From: Scilla litardierei
Taxonomy: Eukaryota > Streptophyta > Magnoliopsida > Asparagales > Asparagaceae
Length of the DNA stretch: 64,000 bases
NCBI GenBank assembly: GCA_030789695.1
Contig: JAULAV010008640.1
Span: forward strand, 23,311-87,310
Direction: 5' to 3'
Each line of letters begins with the position of its first letter. The first letter of the stretch is position 1. Of this stretch, positions 34,529 through 45,400 are shown piece by piece. Below the pieces are notes generated by a model that was given only the letters and a program-made list of their open reading frames with translations, searched no databases and was not told the DNA's origin. Made by a program: the position numbers and the translations under genes.

Positions 34529-34973
34529 TTAACAGCGCTTAAATAAGGTCTTTAATAGCGCTTTACAAGCGCTGTCTATCTCGCCGCTGCTAAAGGGGGG
34601 CTGGTTTTAATAGCGCTTTACAAGCGCTATTAAAGGGGGCCTTTAACAGCGCTTGTTTGTGCAAGCGCTGTTAAAGGCCCCCCTTTAACAGCGCTTGTTT
34701 GTGCAAGCGCTGTTAAAGGGGGGCCTTTAACAGCGCTTGTTTGTGCAAGCGCTGTTAAAGGGGGGCCTTTAACAGCGCTTGTTTGTGCAAGCGCTGTTAA
34801 AGGCCCCCCTTTAACAGCACTTGTTTGTGCAAGCGCTGTTAAAGGGGGGCCTTTAACAGCGCTTGTTTGTGCAAGCGCTGTTAAAGGCCCCCCCTTTAAC
34901 AGCGCTTGTTAGTGCAAGCGCTGTTAAAGGTGGGCCTTTAACAGCGCTTGTACTAAAGAAGCGCTGTTAAAGG
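34529..34973. repeat. Left subterminal hairpin array of CACTA element
   Basis: About eight copies of a palindrome with 14-bp arms, CTTTAACAGCGCTT and AAGCGCTGTTAAAG, around a GTTTGTGC loop, spaced by GGGG/CCCC runs. Subterminal repeats in CACTA elements are the binding sites of the transposase. Confidence 0.9.
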
Positions 34974-35396
34974 TCACAGATAGACATCGCTTGTTTCAAT
35001 TCATTTTATTGTTTCTTCCTACGTTTTATATTTAAATAGATCCATTTAATATTCAAAATGCTTAAATAAACCACCAATAACATTAAATTACAAGAAACAA
35101 TCATTATAAGAAACAATTAAATTAAATTGCTTTTATTCAACAATCACATAAATTAGACAATGTGCATTGATATTGGAAGATGATTTGTAATACAAATAAT
35201 AAACATTATCGCTTATAAAACTTAACAGTCATTATCCATTTAATATCCATTAAATCACGACCAATTACATTGCAACTTCTGCAATTTCTGATTCTAAAAC
35301 AACTCCCTAATGCATTTCCCCCTTTTCGGATGGCTGGATGAGCTTTCTGGCGTGGGAGCACGGACCCAAAGGCTCGCCAGGAGTACTCAGCAATTT

Positions 35397-35469
35397 TTAT
35401 ACATCAAAATCAATCCGCACCTCTGGTGGAGCAAGCGCAGGAGATTCCACAAAGTGAAGGTTTTGATCC
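35397..35469 (-). pseudogene. Captured exon of Ran GTPase (C-terminal part)
   Basis: Read on the minus strand after a good acceptor (GGTATTGCAG), the text is DQNLHFVESPALAPPEVRID followed by FDV and a stop. NLHFVESPALAPPEV is the near-invariant C-terminal segment of the nuclear small GTPase Ran, which drives nucleocytoplasmic transport. The usual Gln-rich linker and acidic DDDDD-type tail are absent; homology stops after RID, at the point where the sequence diverges. No upstream Ran exon (P-loop, switch regions) was found nearby, so only one exon was picked up. It is not functional as Ran. Confidence 0.85.
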
Positions 35470-35659
35470 CTGCAATACCATTTCAAGTAAATACAAATCA
35501 ATAAAAATAATATTACACAAAAGCATTTTTGATCGTCACCAAGTTAAATCTCAGTTTGTTAATAATAATAAAGATCAATAAAAAGCAAGTTTGGAAGGTT
35601 TTCTAATAAAAAGCAAGATCAATAAAGATCAATAAAGATCCAACTATATAGCATCGGCA

Positions 35660-35808
35660 GAATCTCCCACATCAACCTGGAAACTCGCTTCCTGCAGCCA
35701 ACAGCTACAACACCAAACCGTATTGCACCCGCTTTGCCTTCTTCGTGGGGAATACATGATGGCCACATACGAATATTTGGATCAGCAGCTCTCCTCTTTG
35801 TTGTGTCG
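35660..35808 (-). pseudogene. Unidentified exon-like fragment
   Basis: A minus-strand frame with good codon texture: RRAADPNIRMWPSCIPHEEG then KAGAIRFGVVAVGCRKR. It looks like part of a real host protein, but I do not recognise the family. Splice borders are unclear. Confidence 0.35.
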
Positions 35809-35985
35809 GAAAGTTAGCCACAGGTGATGAGAAGCTGTTGATAAGGCAAGGATTGTCATATAATTTTAGACAATGGAATCAAGGAGCTGATCATAAAAAA
35901 GAATGGTTAATGGCAAATTTCTTCGTATTTGCCAAACCGAGAGCACAAATTTGCCCTTGCACCTCCGAACTTACTGAATACTCAC

Positions 35986-36037
35986 GCGCAATGTCTTTTA
36001 CACCAACAAAGTTTCGAATGAGATCCGTGAGATTAAC
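35986..36037 (-). pseudogene. Unidentified captured exon, 52 nt
   Basis: Acceptor CTTCCAG before 36037 and donor GTGAGTA after 35986 on the minus strand bracket VNLTDLIRNFVGVKDIA. Clean borders suggest a genuine captured exon; family not recognised. Confidence 0.4.
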
Positions 36038-37242
36038 CTGGAAGTGAGACACATTATTGTTATCATATAAGTAATCTTATTGTTAAGCATGTGAAACATC
36101 AAAATTCCTTATATGAATGCAATTTTTCACACAGTCTATACGTATTTGTGTTAGTTCTTGTTTTTGTGGCCCGTACCTAGCCAATTGTAGGGTGCCTTAA
36201 TTGAGTAAAAATGTTCCGTTCGTTGTGTAGCCAAAACCAATTTCAAAGGACCAATTCACATGGTTATTTTAATAAATACCATTGCGTTAGTTCTTGCCCT
36301 ACCAGCATCCATAGAATCCATTGGATAATTGTTTTGCCGTAGATCCAGTAAATCAATTGGGATAGATTCATCCAATATCCCAAATGCTGCAAGTTGATCA
36401 TATACTTGATGCTAGTTATTCTTTCTTAGACATTCCATAAATAAATGATGGTAAATTATAAATCAATTCACAATGTGAATTTTTTTCTCTCTATATCCCT
36501 CCACCTCTGTTTTTTCCTTTTTTATTGAGCAGTTATATAAAGTAATGACTATGATTAAATAGATGCATAGTAGTAATTTTTAGATGCATGGTTGTAATTT
36601 TTATAAGAAGGAATAACCAACCCATACCGTATAATTATTGCAGGCATCCTGTGAAGACATTATTATGCATACTTATAAGCCATGAAACAGTTGGCTAATA
36701 TTATAATCGACATCTCATCTTAGCCTTCATGTAAAAAATTTGGGATTGGCTTTATGGACTCAATAGAAAGATCATGATCACGTCGGATCATGATGCCAAT
36801 ATCATAAACTTCATGCCTGTTCTTTTATAGTTTTGCCAAGCAACATTCATATCAGAATGAAACATTTAGACAACCACCTTAATAAAAACATCCAGGTAAT
36901 CGACAAAACAACAGCAGCAGCAGCAACAACAATAATAACGACCCAAATTTACGCTATAAAGTGTTGATGCTTTCGTGGAAATTTCTACTGCTATTAATTT
37001 CAACTTCTAATATTAGTAATGTTTCGAATGACACTGACAATGGATAGCTTAAGGTTAGGCACAGGTTGTAAAAGTTAGGGTTAGATTCTGGGACAGTCCT
37101 AGGTTAAATTCAACTAGAGTCTTTTTTTGTCAAGAACAAAACAGAAAAGGAAAAGAAAAATATAGCCAAGTCCAAGTCTCCTATTGGCATATTTTGTTCA
37201 AAAGAACAAGATGGTTTTTTGTTGTTGTTGCAAGGAACTCAC

Positions 37243-37290
37243 CTCATCCTCTACTTTTGGTGCAAGAATCATTTGAACTCTTCGTATTTG
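37243..37290 (-). pseudogene. Unidentified exon-like fragment with donor
   Basis: The minus-strand text IRRVQMILAPKVEDE ends at GAG followed by the donor GTGAGTTCC. The upstream border is uncertain. Family not recognised. Confidence 0.3.
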
Positions 37291-37661
37291 AATGAAAGAT
37301 GGGCATATCGATCATTTCTTTGACCAAAAGTAACTATCTGACGTGTGCATACTTGTTGATTCTACATAAAGATCACAACGGTGAGTATGAGACTTAACAC
37401 TGTTTATTGTACCAGTATGCGCATCTAAACACGAATTCACAGTTGGTGAGTTTACAGACATACACATAATATCCATCTTTTACTCATTATATGATACTAA
37501 CACTCTCAATCTATAAACTGTATCCAAGAAAAAGAATCGCCAAAACAATCTTTTTTATTTACAGCGCAGCGAAGCAAGACAAAAACATATCATGAAATGT
37601 ATTATATGAGCAGAGAGAAATGAAAAATATAAATAGAAGATGAACCCACAAATGTACTCAC

Positions 37662-37731
37662 AAATGTAGGCAAGCTGTGCTCGGTGAACCCGTGAATATG
37701 GATCTGGGATTTGTCCTCGAAACCAATACAT
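37662..37731 (-). pseudogene. Unidentified captured exon, 70 nt
   Basis: On the minus strand, acceptor TTGTTTGCAG and donor GTGAGTAC bracket a frame MYWFRGQIPDPYSRVHRAQL followed by AYI. Both splice sites are good and the amino-acid texture is that of a real protein. I cannot place the family. Confidence 0.45.
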
Positions 37732-39784
37732 CTGCAAACAAGCCCCAGATATCCAACTTTAACCATTTGAAAACTCAAGTTAAAGTCAAAAAATCACATA
37801 TACATAAAATAAAAATATTGATAAATAAATAAATAAATGATACACATATCAAAGATGAGAGACCTCCAATCAGTTACAGAAAATTCCATTTCAAGCAATA
37901 AGTTTGCATACATGCAACAACAGATTTGTGTAGAACATCAAAACCAACAAATTTACACAAGAAATGTTAAACAAATCAAATGAACTGTAAGAAGAATTCA
38001 ACCACAGATAATAGGGAATGAATCAACACCTAACAACTTACAGATTTAAAACCAGACAATGTAACTAATCAACAGGTTCAAGGTGCATAAGAACGCCACT
38101 TTACCAATCAATAAAAGACATATGTTCCAAGCAACTGTTTTCATAGCATCTACCAAACCATTCAAGTGTAAATAGAACTGACATGCATACAAAATTAAAC
38201 AAGTCACGATTACAAAATTAAACAAGTCACAATTATAGCACATAAAATAATTTTAATTTTAACTATGCCCAAGAGTAACTTGAACTAAATCAACATACAT
38301 TTAGCAAAATATAGACCTTTTGAACTAAATCAACTAAATCAACATAAATCACATTTGCACATTAATTTGGAGTCAAACATATGACTGTAACATTATTTTC
38401 ATCATGGGCCTTCACCTGTTTTTTGATTCTACCATCCTACAGCTTTATGTAAATATATCCTTCAGCTGTGCAAAAAGATTGCAAAGTTTCACCATGGGTA
38501 CGTCTTAATTTATGGACCGATACATGTAAAACTATTTATATTGAGATCGAAAATAGATATCATGCAAATGCATTTCTAGATTGTTGCAGTCACTGAATTC
38601 ACCGTTTTATGCAACTCCCAAGCATTGTTCTCTAGTTTTGTTTGGCTCAGAGCTTAGGGCCGGATATTACCAGGAATTGCGGATGAGATACATCTGCAAG
38701 GGATGATAATGGAGATGCAAATGTAGCCCGTGCACCCGAAAAATCCCGAATGTATTTATACTAGTCTACAATTTTAAAGCATATCTTTTCTTTATAAGGT
38801 TAGACTGAATTTTAAAGCATATCTTTTTTGTAGATTTGGCAAAAGGCTTCATTCCTATCATTTAATACAAAGAAATGATATAAAAAACAGTGGTTCTAGA
38901 CTAAATAAAAATAAAGTCCATCAATTCCAGGTTGAATCCTCAGATTTCGTTGGCCTTGACTTTATGTCCTTTACTGATCCTCCACTTCGATAATGTCATG
39001 CGACTTCATTGACACCCAGCATGGGATCTCAATACCAAAACAACCAAGTATAAGCAGATTAATTCCAATTAAAACTGAAAAGAAAACTCTAAATTGCTAA
39101 TGTATCCAAGAATGAATCAAAGCCAAAAAGAAAAAAAAAGAAATACAAGTTTCTAAGCTAATATTGGCATACTAACACTTGTCATCATCTCTGATATTAA
39201 CATTCTTGGTCGTTCATGTATAAATGGAGATATCTAAATATTTTGGAACCCCATTCGTTAGCAACCCTGCATGAAGAAAGCATTCCATGAAGCTAATGTA
39301 AGTCACATATCCAATTTTCATTCTTATATAAAGAAAATTATCATGTGGAATGCAAGGCCTCTTCATCAAGCTTGCCCCACTCTGAAATTATTAGTTTAGC
39401 CCCCAACCAGAAAAGAAAAAAAATAATAATATCACAATAAAAAATGGCAGAAATGTTCAAGTCAGAACTTTGAAAAAGAATAGAATCAAGAAATTTTCCC
39501 CAGAAATGTCATCAACATTTTAAAAGAAAGAAGTCTCAGAAGTGTCCCACGTGTACTCAAAGGATTATCCAATAAGTGTTGTGCATGATATGTCAAAGAA
39601 TCGGGTGCTTCATGATATAACTGTCCACTCAAGCCTTTGCATTGACCATAAAAGTTACAAAATTATTTGGATCACAAGCACACAATCGGTTTCAATATTA
39701 AATAAATACATCAACTAGATTTTCCACCGACCAAAATGCAGTAATAAAAAAAGATAAGGGCTATATAGAAAGCAAGAGATGTAC

Positions 39785-39887
39785 CTGTAAGCTGTCATCA
39801 ACACCCTTCACATTTGATGCCAAGCTATCGAACAGACGTATCCAGTAACTGCAGCGACACCATACTGCCCTGCTATACCAGGATACC
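39785..39887 (-). pseudogene. Unidentified captured exon, about 103 nt
   Basis: The minus-strand segment ends LFDSLASNVKGVDDSLQ at a GTACAT donor and begins after ATTAATAG. The first half reads better in another frame (GYPGIAGQYGVAAVTGYV), so a frameshift is possible. Family not recognised. Confidence 0.35.
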
Positions 39888-39926
39888 CTATTAATGTGTA
39901 ATGTGACATTACTGCAGTAATTCAAA

Positions 39927-40040
39927 GATTTTTGGTATGATAGTAGATCAAATTTAAAAGGTAACAAGAAATCAATTGATTTTTGGTATGATAGTAGATC
40001 AAATTTAAAAGGTAACAAGATATCAATTGATTTTTGTTAT
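39927..40040 (+). repeat. 51-bp tandem repeat, about 2.2 copies
   Basis: Units start GATTTTTGGTATGATAGTAG at 39927 and 39978; a partial copy starts at 40029. Confidence 0.9.
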
Positions 40041-40749
40041 GACAACGTAACAGAATAAATGATTCTTTTCCCAACTTCATGTACTAACTTCATCCAAATT
40101 CCCAGTTACCATATAAGCAATAAGAAGAGCATCCTAAGGTAACACATTTGACAAGTTAACAGAATCATACCAAGCTGTAAATTCTAAAGTTCTTCCATAT
40201 TTTAATGTCGACTTGCACTTGTCTCAAATGCTTAAGATCTTATCACATGCCAAAAGAGCAATACATCCATTTAGTTACATCATTGCAAGGTTATTATACT
40301 CGAACCACCTGCTTAGGAATACATATTTAGGTCAATATCTACCGGAACATTGTTACATTTCACTTCATTTTCTTATAGGATGTTAGAAAATGATGAACTT
40401 ACCTTTGACCAAATACTACAATTATCTAAAATTCATGAATTCCAACAATTCGATGTCAGTACAGGCCTAAAGCTCTGAACATAAAGTTCTAGCATCTTAG
40501 CTAACTCCTACAGGAATGCTGGAGTCGTGAGAATAACCATGGCATTTGCAAAAATTTTGCTGATGGCATGGAACTTAACCTGGAATATTGGCTAAAGTGA
40601 GCAAATGACATGTGGGTTTTTTTGCTCTCTAGCTCTAAATGGTTCTCTAGTTATCTTCACCAAGTTGACTCTAAGGTACTATGTAGCTCAAGGTTGATAT
40701 ATACAAAGAGATTATCTGATTTTCTGGAGCCAAGAATTGATGATGTTCC

Positions 40750-40868
40750 TTCCTATTACTGGTAAATATTCCCTAATTCATTTATCAGTCAGCCAACACG
40801 GCCCAACACGGCCCTGTTTCGCATTGAAGTTTTCTAAACTGTTAGGGAATATTTACCAGTAATAGGAA
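40750..40868. repeat. Perfect 27-bp inverted repeat, 119 bp overall
   Basis: Left arm 40750-40776 (TTCCTATTACTGGTAAATAT...) and right arm 40842-40868 are exact reverse complements around a 65-bp spacer holding AACACGGCCCAACACGGCCC. It could be a very short MITE or a hairpin-forming remnant. No clear target duplication is seen. Confidence 0.75.
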
Positions 40869-41067
40869 ATGCATAACAAATTCCGGAGTAATAAATGTTC
40901 TTCAAAGCCAATGCATAACGTAATATTGCTATCATCAACAACTAAGAGGCATATCATAAATACATCGTATCATGAAAAAAAATGGAAACTTGATGACTAT
41001 CCATTAGCAATTTAAACTTCAACAGATCAACATTCAACAGATAAAGAGAACGCATCAACTGTGAAAC

Positions 41068-41198
41068 CTTTGGCCCATGGTAACCCTAACGGCATCTGCG
41101 AGCTCTTCTACGCTCCTAAGCATCAGAGCTTGGGCCTCGACTCCGAATTTTATGTCTTTGGCCGCATAATTCCTGCTCCAAGCAAGACGGCTGCCGAT
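41068..41198 (-). pseudogene. Captured CPN60 (mitochondrial chaperonin-60) exon 3
   Basis: CPN60 is the group I chaperonin that folds proteins in the mitochondrial matrix. On the minus strand, acceptor GGGATAACAG and then [41 protein letters not shown] reproduce the end of the presequence and the start of the mature chaperonin; [14 protein letters not shown] and VEELADAV are diagnostic. The exon ends CCAAAG before a GT donor. One base is missing in the glycine codon after VTM, so the frame shifts at the exon end. The Asp in AAKDIKF and the LR..EELADAV choices resemble monocot CPN60 as I know it. An open frame on the opposite strand here is only its shadow. Confidence 0.92.
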
Positions 41199-41319
41199 CT
41201 GTTATCCCAACAGAAGCACACGTACAAAAATCAATCACAATAAACGGGAATAAATTTCTTCTTTTTCTTGCATACGGATTAAAAAACTAAAACCAATTGA
41301 TCAGAATTCTAATCCTCAC

Positions 41320-41344
41320 CTGTCGGCCGCTGCTGCTGGCAGCC
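41320..41344 (-). pseudogene. Captured CPN60 exon 2 (25-nt microexon)
   Basis: Acceptor TATTCTGTAG and donor GTGAGG on the minus strand bracket a 25-nt exon whose phase joins the preceding SKA(R) codon to AASSSGRQ. It continues directly into [10 protein letters not shown] of exon 3, as expected for the CPN60 presequence. Order, strand and phase all fit. Confidence 0.75.
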
Positions 41345-41473
41345 CTACAGAATAGAAATCAAAAGAGCTCAATGAGTTAGATATCACCAAATCTACAAAA
41401 AAAACAAGCCCTAACCCCCATATCTTACTGCAGAACCAAAGATGGATCTGTGTTTCTTCTCTATTGCACTTAC

Positions 41474-41506
41474 CTGGCTTTGGAGGCGACGCTGGCCGCT
41501 GCTCCA
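41474..41506 (-). pseudogene. Captured end of CPN60 exon 1
   Basis: The minus-strand text gives AAASVASKA plus two bases of the next codon, ending at donor GTAAGTGC. It matches the N-terminal presequence (…AAASLASKAR) of CPN60. The initiator region is not preserved: the bases just upstream do not match. Confidence 0.75.
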
Positions 41507-41607
41507 TGTCAATCTTCATCTTTTAACATACTCCTGTCTTCATCCTGTCTAAATAGTGAATGATGTGAAATTGATAAACCCTAAAATTCAAAAAAAAAAA
41601 TTCTTAC

Positions 41608-41737
41608 CGAAGAAGATGGTGCGCTGATCGGTGAAGTCGTAGTACTCTTGAGATTGAGGGATTGCCGGAGTCACGATCATCAACACGATGAAGATCACGG
41701 TCGCTGCCGCCCATCCGTAATATTTCGATTTTGCCAT
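41608..41737 (-). pseudogene. Captured first exon resembling plant alkaline-ceramidase-like (aPHC) protein
   Basis: On the minus strand an ATG at 41737 opens MAKSKYYGWAAATVIFIVLM, IVTPAIPQSQEYYDFTDQR, TIFFG and stops at a clean donor GTAAGAA; the exon is 130 nt. Residues about 9-25 form a membrane or signal-anchor helix. The VTPAIPQSQEY..F.DQR run is, as I recall, characteristic of the start of plant aPHC/ceramidase-like membrane proteins. A GA-rich 5' leader precedes the ATG on the minus strand, so promoter-proximal sequence may have come along. It leaves an intron phase that does not fit the CPN60 exons downstream on the same strand, so a spliced fusion would lose the CPN60 frame. Family call moderate. 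Confidence 0.6.
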
Positions 41738-42054
41738 CGTCTCTCTCTCTCGATCTCTGTATCTCTGTGATTTGTCTGCTTCCCTCTCTCTACAATCTAC
41801 AGGTTCGGCGGCCGATGGATGTTACGGCTTCTACGGTCGATGGATGTGACCGCTTCGGCGACCTGATCGGAGGTGGGAATCGTGGGATCCGATGGGCTTC
41901 GTCTTCGGCAAAGGTCGGTGCGAGGGCAGATGGTGGAGGAGGTGAGAAGGAGAATGAAGGCGGTGAATAAAAAGGGGGAACGAAAAAGTTAGAAACATTT
42001 GGTAAACCCGCGCTCGTGAAATTGCGAACCGCTGAGCGTAAATGTATAATACCT

Positions 42055-42465
42055 TTCACAGCGCTTGTTTCAAACAAGCGCTGTTAAAGGGGGGCCTTTA
42101 ACAGCGCTTGTAGAAAGAAGCGCTGTTAAAGGCCCCCCTTTAACAGCGCTTGTTTATGAAAGCGCTGTTAAAGGCCCCCTTTAACAGCGCTTGTCTGTGC
42201 AAGCGCTGTTAAAGGGGGGCCTTTAACAGCGCTTGCACAGACAAGCGCTGTTAAAGGGGGGCCTTTAACAGCGCTTCTTTCTACAAGCGCTGTGTATTAT
42301 CTGTGCCTCTAATACACAGCGCTTGCAGAAAGAAGCGCTGTCTATTATCCGACCTTTAACAGCGCTTGTAGAAAGAAGCGCTGTCTATTCTCCGACCTTT
42401 AACAGCGCTTGCAAAAAGAAGCGCTGTCTATTATATGTGCCTCTAATTAACAGCGCTTATAATTG
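42055..42465. repeat. Right subterminal hairpin array of CACTA element
   Basis: The same TTTAACAGCGCTT palindrome as on the left, here with loops such as GTTTATG, GTCTGTG, GTAGAAAG and GCAGAAAG. It decays toward the end into AGAAGCGCTGTCTATTATC units. Confidence 0.88.
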
Positions 42466-45400
42466 GCAAGCAGTGATTCCAGAAAATGCAGAAAATAGTT
42501 CCGAGCTCAGGAAAAAAAATGCAAAAATGTCCATTAGAACTAGGATATTGCCATCTTCAACTGAAAAAATTAAGAGAAAAGAAAATTTGGCCAAAAATCC
42601 TAGCATTTAAAAAGATCAATATCTTTCAGAAAATTTAGGAAATAGCCCAGAGCTCAGAAAAATCAGCAAAAATATCCGTTGGAACCGGGAGATTTCCATT
42701 TTCAACTAAAAATAAGAGAAGAGAAACTTAGGTTATAAAAATCATATCATTTAATAAAACATCCATAACTTCCAGAAAATGTAAAAAATAATATTGAACT
42801 TAGAAAAATCTGCAACAATATCTGATGATCGCCATCTACAACTGAAAAATAAGAGAAGACAAAATTAGCATTCAAAAATCATATCATTTAATATAAAGAT
42901 CCATATCTTACATAAAATGTAAAATATAGCACAGAGCTGAGAAAAATCTGCACAAATGTCTGTTGGAACCGGGAGATCATCGTCTTCAACTAAAAAAGGA
43001 AAGACAAAATTAGACCAAAAATCATATCATTTAACAAAAAGATTTGTATATTCCAGAAAATATAACAAATAGTCCGAAGCTCAGAGAAGTCCGCAAAAAA
43101 TGTCTGTTGGAACTGGGAGATCGTCATATTCAATGGAAAAATAAAAGAAGATAAAATTAGGCTACAAAATCATATCATTTAATTCAAGATACTTATCTAC
43201 AGAAAATGTAGAAAATAGCCCTGAGCTTAGAAAAAATCGGAAAAAAGTCCGTTGGAACCAGGAGTCGCCTTCTTCAACCGAAAATAGAAGAGAAAACAAA
43301 ATTCGGCAAAAAATCATTTCATTTAATAAATTATACATAACTTTCAGAAAATATAGAAAATAGACTTGACCTCAGAAAATCCGCAAATAAGTCCGTTGGA
43401 ACCTGGAGATCGCCATCCTCAAATGAAAAATAAGTGATGACAAAATTATGTTATAAAAATCATATCATTTATAAAGATCCATATCCTGCAGAAAATGTAG
43501 AAAATAGCACGTAGCTCAAAAATCCCGGAAAAATGTCCCTTGGAACCAAGAGATCGACATCCTTAACGAAAAATAAAACAGCCAAAATTAGGCAAAAAAT
43601 CATATCAAACGATCCATATCTTCCAGAAAATGCAGAAAATAGCCCCAGTCGCATAAGAATTTGCAACAATTTTCGTTTGAACTGGGAGACGCCCTCTTTA
43701 ATTGAAAAATAAAAGAAGATAAACTGAGACGATAAAAATCAAATCATTTAATAAAAAGATTCATATCTTCCATAAATTTTAGAAAAGGCATCGAGCACAT
43801 AAAATCTAAAAATATGTCAGTTGGAACCGAGAGACCGCCATTTTCAATAAAAAAGAGAAGACAAAATTAGAACCTAAAAATCATATCATTTAATAAATAG
43901 ACCCATATCTTCCATAAAATGTAGAAAATAGCACCAAGCTCACAAAAATCCACAAAAAGTGTTCGTTGGAATCGTGAGATCGTCAGTTACTCTGAAAAAA
44001 TAAGAGAAGACAAAATTATGCTATAAAAATCATATCATTTAATATAAAGATCCTTATCTTACAGAAAATGTAGAAAATAGCCTGCATCTCATAAAAATCT
44101 TCAAAAATGTCATTTGGAACCGGGAGATCGCTATCTTCAACGAAAAAAATAAGAGAATACAAACTTAAACCTAAAAATTATTTCATTTAATAAAACGATC
44201 CATATCTTCCAGAAAATATAGAAAATAGCATCGATCTTAGAAAAATAGGCTAAATGTCAGTTGGAACAGTGAGATCACCATCTTCAACTTAAAAATAAGA
44301 GAACACAAAATTAGGCCAAAGATGATATCATTTAATAAAAAGATCCATATCTTCTAGAAAATGCAGAAAATAGTTCCGAGCTTTTAAAAATCAACAAAAT
44401 GTCAGTTGGAAGCAGGAGATCGGAATTTTCAACGTAACAATAAGAGAAGACAAAATTAGGCAACTGAGCTCGAAAAAATCCGCAAAAATGTAAGTTGGAA
44501 CACCGGGAGATCGCTTCATCAATTTAAAAAATAATAGCAGACAAACTTAAGCCATAAAAATCATATCAATTAATAAAAAGATCCATATCTTCCTTAAAAT
44601 AAAGAATAGAGCATTGAACTTAGAAAATCTGAAAAATGTCTGTTGGAACCGAGAGATCGCAATGTTCAACTTAAAAAATTAGAGAAGACAAAATTTTGCA
44701 ATAAAAATCATATCATTTAATATAAAGATTCTTATCGTCGGAACCGGGTGATAGCTAAATTTAACAAAAAAGAAAACAAAATTCGCCCAAAAAATCATAT
44801 CATTTAATCAACCGGTTGATATCTTCCAGATAATATAGAAAATAGCCCGATCTCAGAAAAATCCGCAAAAATATCTATTGGAACCAAGAGAACCCTAAAT
44901 TTAACAAAAAAGAAAACAAAATTCGGCCCAAAAATCATATCATTTAATAAAATGGTCGATATCTTTCAGATAATACAAAAATAGCCTCGAAGTCAGAAAA
45001 ATTCGCAAAAATGTCCGTTTAAACTAGGAGACCGCCGTCTTCAAGTGAAAAATAAGAGAAGACAAAATTATGCTAGAAAATAAATATCATTTAATAAAAA
45101 AATCCATAGTTTCTTGAAAATGTAAATAGCCCCAAGCTTATAAAAATCCACAAAATTTTCATTGGAACCGAAAGATAGCCATATTCAGCTGAAAAATATG
45201 AGTAGACAAAATTATGCCAAAAAATCAAATCATTTAATAAAAAGACATATCTTCCACGAAAAGTAGAAATAGGGCCGAGGTCAGAAAAATCCGCAACAAT
45301 GTTTATTGGTACGTGGAGATCGTCATCTTTAACTGAAAAATAAGTGAAGACAAAATTAGGCTTTAAAAATCATATCATTTAATAATAAGATCAATATCTT

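Larger units (their letters stand above)
36050..41060. other. AT-rich core of the CACTA element
   Basis: Apart from the exon-like pieces listed separately, this holds intron-like AT-rich text, a short CAGCAGCAG/CAACAACAATAATAA microsatellite at about 36910-36937, the 51-bp duplication at 39927 and the inverted repeat at 40750. I see no transposase (TNPD/TNPA-like) reading frame on either strand. Confidence 0.5.
34509..42475. mobile_element. CACTA (En/Spm) element with captured host exons
   Basis: Left end CACTACTACAAAATGG, the plant CACTA terminus; right end GCAAGCAGTG, so only the outer CACTG is conserved there. A 3-bp ATT duplication (34506-34508, 42476-42478) is the CACTA hallmark, and its removal restores a normal monomer (GATCCAAATATTCCAGAAAA). 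Both subterminal regions are arrays of the same hairpin (TTTAACAGCGCTT...AAGCGCTGTTAAA). The 7 kb core has no transposase frame. Instead it carries exon-sized pieces of host genes on the minus strand: CPN60, Ran, an aPHC-like first exon, and others I cannot name. It is best described as a non-autonomous Pack-CACTA. Confidence 0.9.

Noticed and set aside
34529..34973. Possible CRISPR-like palindromic array
   Set aside because: Palindromic repeats have nearly identical spacing sequence and sit at a CACTA end, so they are subterminal repeats.
41061..41243. Plus-strand 60-residue frame [16 protein letters not shown]...
   Set aside because: It is the antisense of CPN60 exon 3, which has diagnostic residues and splice sites on the minus strand.
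41731..41970. Plus-strand 79-residue frame upstream of the right hairpin array
   Set aside because: It overlaps the leader of the minus-strand aPHC-like exon, shows no domain, and lacks support.
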